Virus record (IMG/VR): IMGVR_UViG_3300047547_000454 | Location: 1-38,244 of that record | From: a virus | Reading direction: 5' to 3' (one strand) | Length of the DNA: 38,244 bases | Shown: in pieces, positions 37,643-38,244 of the stretch | How the letters are laid out: the number at the start of each line of letters is the position of its first letter | Position numbering within the stretch: the stretch's first letter is position 1 | Position numbers and translations under genes: made by a program | The notes under the pieces: generated by a model | Databases searched by the model: none | Told to the model about the DNA's origin: nothing | The model's input: only the letters and a program-made list of their open reading frames with translations

Positions 37643-37849
37643 TCAGTGGTTTCCATTGACTATAAGCTTGTGATACAGATTCTCAGGAGACTTAGGGGTA
37701 AAATCAACATCTAGCCCTGTTTTCATACGCAGAACTTCTTCAGCTGATTCTTCTACAATATTGTCATCCTGCCAAGACTTAAAAAAAGAGCAAGATGTAA
37801 AAAAAAACGTGATAAATAGTCCAGCAAGCAAAAAAACTGTTGTTTTCAT
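37643..37849 (-). CDS. Small lipoprotein at the end of the late region
   Basis: 68 residues. MKTTVFLLAGLFITFFFTSC is a lipoprotein signal peptide ending in a cysteine; the mature peptide SFFKSWQDDNIVEESAEEVL-RMKTGLDVDFTPKSPE resembles short phage/plasmid lipoproteins with a D-D-N-x-x-E-E-x-x-E and TGxDxDxTPxSPE pattern. It is the last gene of the leftward late series, after the fibre array and a small lysine-rich protein. A lysis (spanin-like) or superinfection-exclusion role is plausible. A terminator is not evident in the 37568-37642 gap. Confidence 0.75.
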   Translation of the reverse strand: MKTTVFLLAGLFITFFFTSCSFFKSWQDDNIVEESAEEVLRMKTGLDVDFTPKSPENLYHKLIVNGNH

Positions 37850-37853
37850 AGAC

Positions 37854-37982
37854 TCACTTTTTCATTTTCTTTAGCAATTCTTTGTCTTCTTTTTTCTCTT
37901 TGTCGAACGTTTTGATATCGTCCTTCAAATGCTCCTTAACTCTAGCTTTGAAGCCTTTTGGCTTTTTCCCCTCGTGTCGCAT
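37854..37982 (-). CDS. Small lysine-rich protein
   Basis: 42 residues (MRHEGKKPKGFKARVKEHLK, DDIKTFDKEKKEDKELLKKM, KK), very basic, one amphipathic helix. The ATG at 37982 has AGGGAC a few bases upstream and its stop is four bases before the lipoprotein start, suggesting coupled translation with it. Similar short lysine-rich proteins occur next to phage tail or lysis genes. They may be DNA- or membrane-binding; the function is not known. Confidence 0.6.
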   Translation of the reverse strand: MRHEGKKPKGFKARVKEHLKDDIKTFDKEKKEDKELLKKMKK

Positions 37983-37990
37983 AGTGTCCC

Positions 37991-38244
37991 TTAGGTTGCT
38001 AACAGCATCTTTTGATATTCAAATGTACAAGCCCAGTTATACGTTGTAGCAAGCAATCCTGTCACACGAATTCTTACGGTTTGTGTGCCAATGTCAACAT
38101 CAGCGGTAAAAGAAGCTAACGTATCCGCTTTAACATCGGCGGTGGTTATGCTTACTTGAGTAATATTGCCGGCTGTTGTGCGACGTGCGACAATGGTAAA
38201 GGTACCCCCTGTCGTGTCTGTGTGGGCAGTATTTGAGCCTATAA
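37991..38244 (-). CDS. Right-handed beta-helix tail protein, C-terminal end (continues from 1-1310)
   Basis: This segment holds the last codons of the junction-spanning tail gene; 38118-38244 duplicates 1-127. The unique part (37991-38117) encodes the C-terminal ASFTADVDIGTQTVRIRVTG and LLATTYNWACTFEYQ, then KMLLAT and TAA at 37991-37993. The frame is the same as that of 1310-1 when coordinates are joined at 38117/1. The join is therefore real and the full protein has 478 residues. The ending matches the domain at the end of the product of 8036-8782. Confidence 0.85.
   Translation of the reverse strand, partial: IGSNTAHTDTTGGTFTIVARRTTAGNITQVSITTADVKADTLASFTADVDIGTQTVRIRVTGLLATTYNWACTFEYQKMLLAT
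38118..38244. repeat. Terminal direct repeat, right copy (circular overlap)
   Basis: Identical to bases 1-127 over its full length. See the left copy: it marks closure of a 38,117-bp circle. Confidence 0.95.

Noticed and set aside
38118-38244. Biological direct terminal repeat used for packaging
   Set aside because: The length equals a common assembler k-mer, the repeat sits inside a gene, and the terminase/portal set is of the headful P22 type.
1-38244. tRNA genes or a CRISPR array
   Set aside because: No cloverleaf with a GTTC-type T-arm and no regularly spaced identical repeats were found by reading. Only short pairs of repeats occur (for example 24307 and 24348).

Overview
The window is a complete circular genome of a tailed bacteriophage. 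Its last 127 bases (38118-38244) repeat its first 127 exactly, so the molecule closes to 38,117 bp, and one tail gene runs across the junction (37991 to the end, then 1 to 1310). The gene set is podovirus-like: small and large terminase, a P22-type portal, scaffold, an N4-gp56-type major capsid protein, a gp4-like adaptor, a gp10-like nozzle, two or three probable ejection proteins and a large set of beta-helix/fibre proteins. It also carries lysogeny genes: a tyrosine recombinase, an excisionase-like protein, an XRE repressor and a RelB/RelE-type toxin-antitoxin pair. The DNA is AT-rich by eye.

Host: the integrase (22767-23720) matches, motif for motif, the pGP7/pGP8 integrases of the Chlamydia cryptic plasmid as I remember them. 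The phage therefore probably infects a member of the Chlamydiae, perhaps an environmental chlamydia. Isolated chlamydial phages are microviruses, so a tailed temperate chlamydial phage would be notable. This is inference from one gene family.

Layout. (1) 32071 leftwards to 37643 across the junction: one very long minus-strand series. It starts with the repressor and runs through a RusA resolvase, small proteins, ParB-like protein, TerS, TerL, portal, scaffold, capsid, tail hub, ejection proteins and the fibre array, ending in a small lysine-rich protein and a lipoprotein. (2) Three plus-strand islands interrupt this series: 8920-9577 (excisionase-like), 22483-24938 (zinc-finger protein, integrase, unknown, toxin-antitoxin) and 27553-28411 (two unknown genes, each followed by a copy of a small membrane peptide). 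(3) 32236-37567, plus strand: early region with small proteins, a Bet-type annealing protein with its YqaJ exonuclease, a winged-helix replication-initiator-like protein behind a large imperfect palindrome, then small exported and zinc-binding proteins. No polymerase, helicase or endolysin is recognisable.

The main discovery is that the major capsid gene is split by two group I introns (20552-21048 and 19439-20234). Both splice sites can be placed to the base. P1 pairs with a U.G at the cut site in both, the 3' cores share P7-P9-P9.1 elements with different but complementary P7 strands, and the spliced exons (540+317+91 nt) give a 315-residue protein with the expected family C-terminus. Intron 2 encodes an HNH endonuclease and intron 1 a protein of unknown family.

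Other points of note: a C-terminal domain of about 100 residues reused in four tail proteins, shared promoter/operator elements on both sides of the early region, a 21-bp palindrome over an early -10 box, and a promoter-palindrome-terminator cluster upstream of the replication gene that may encode a small RNA.
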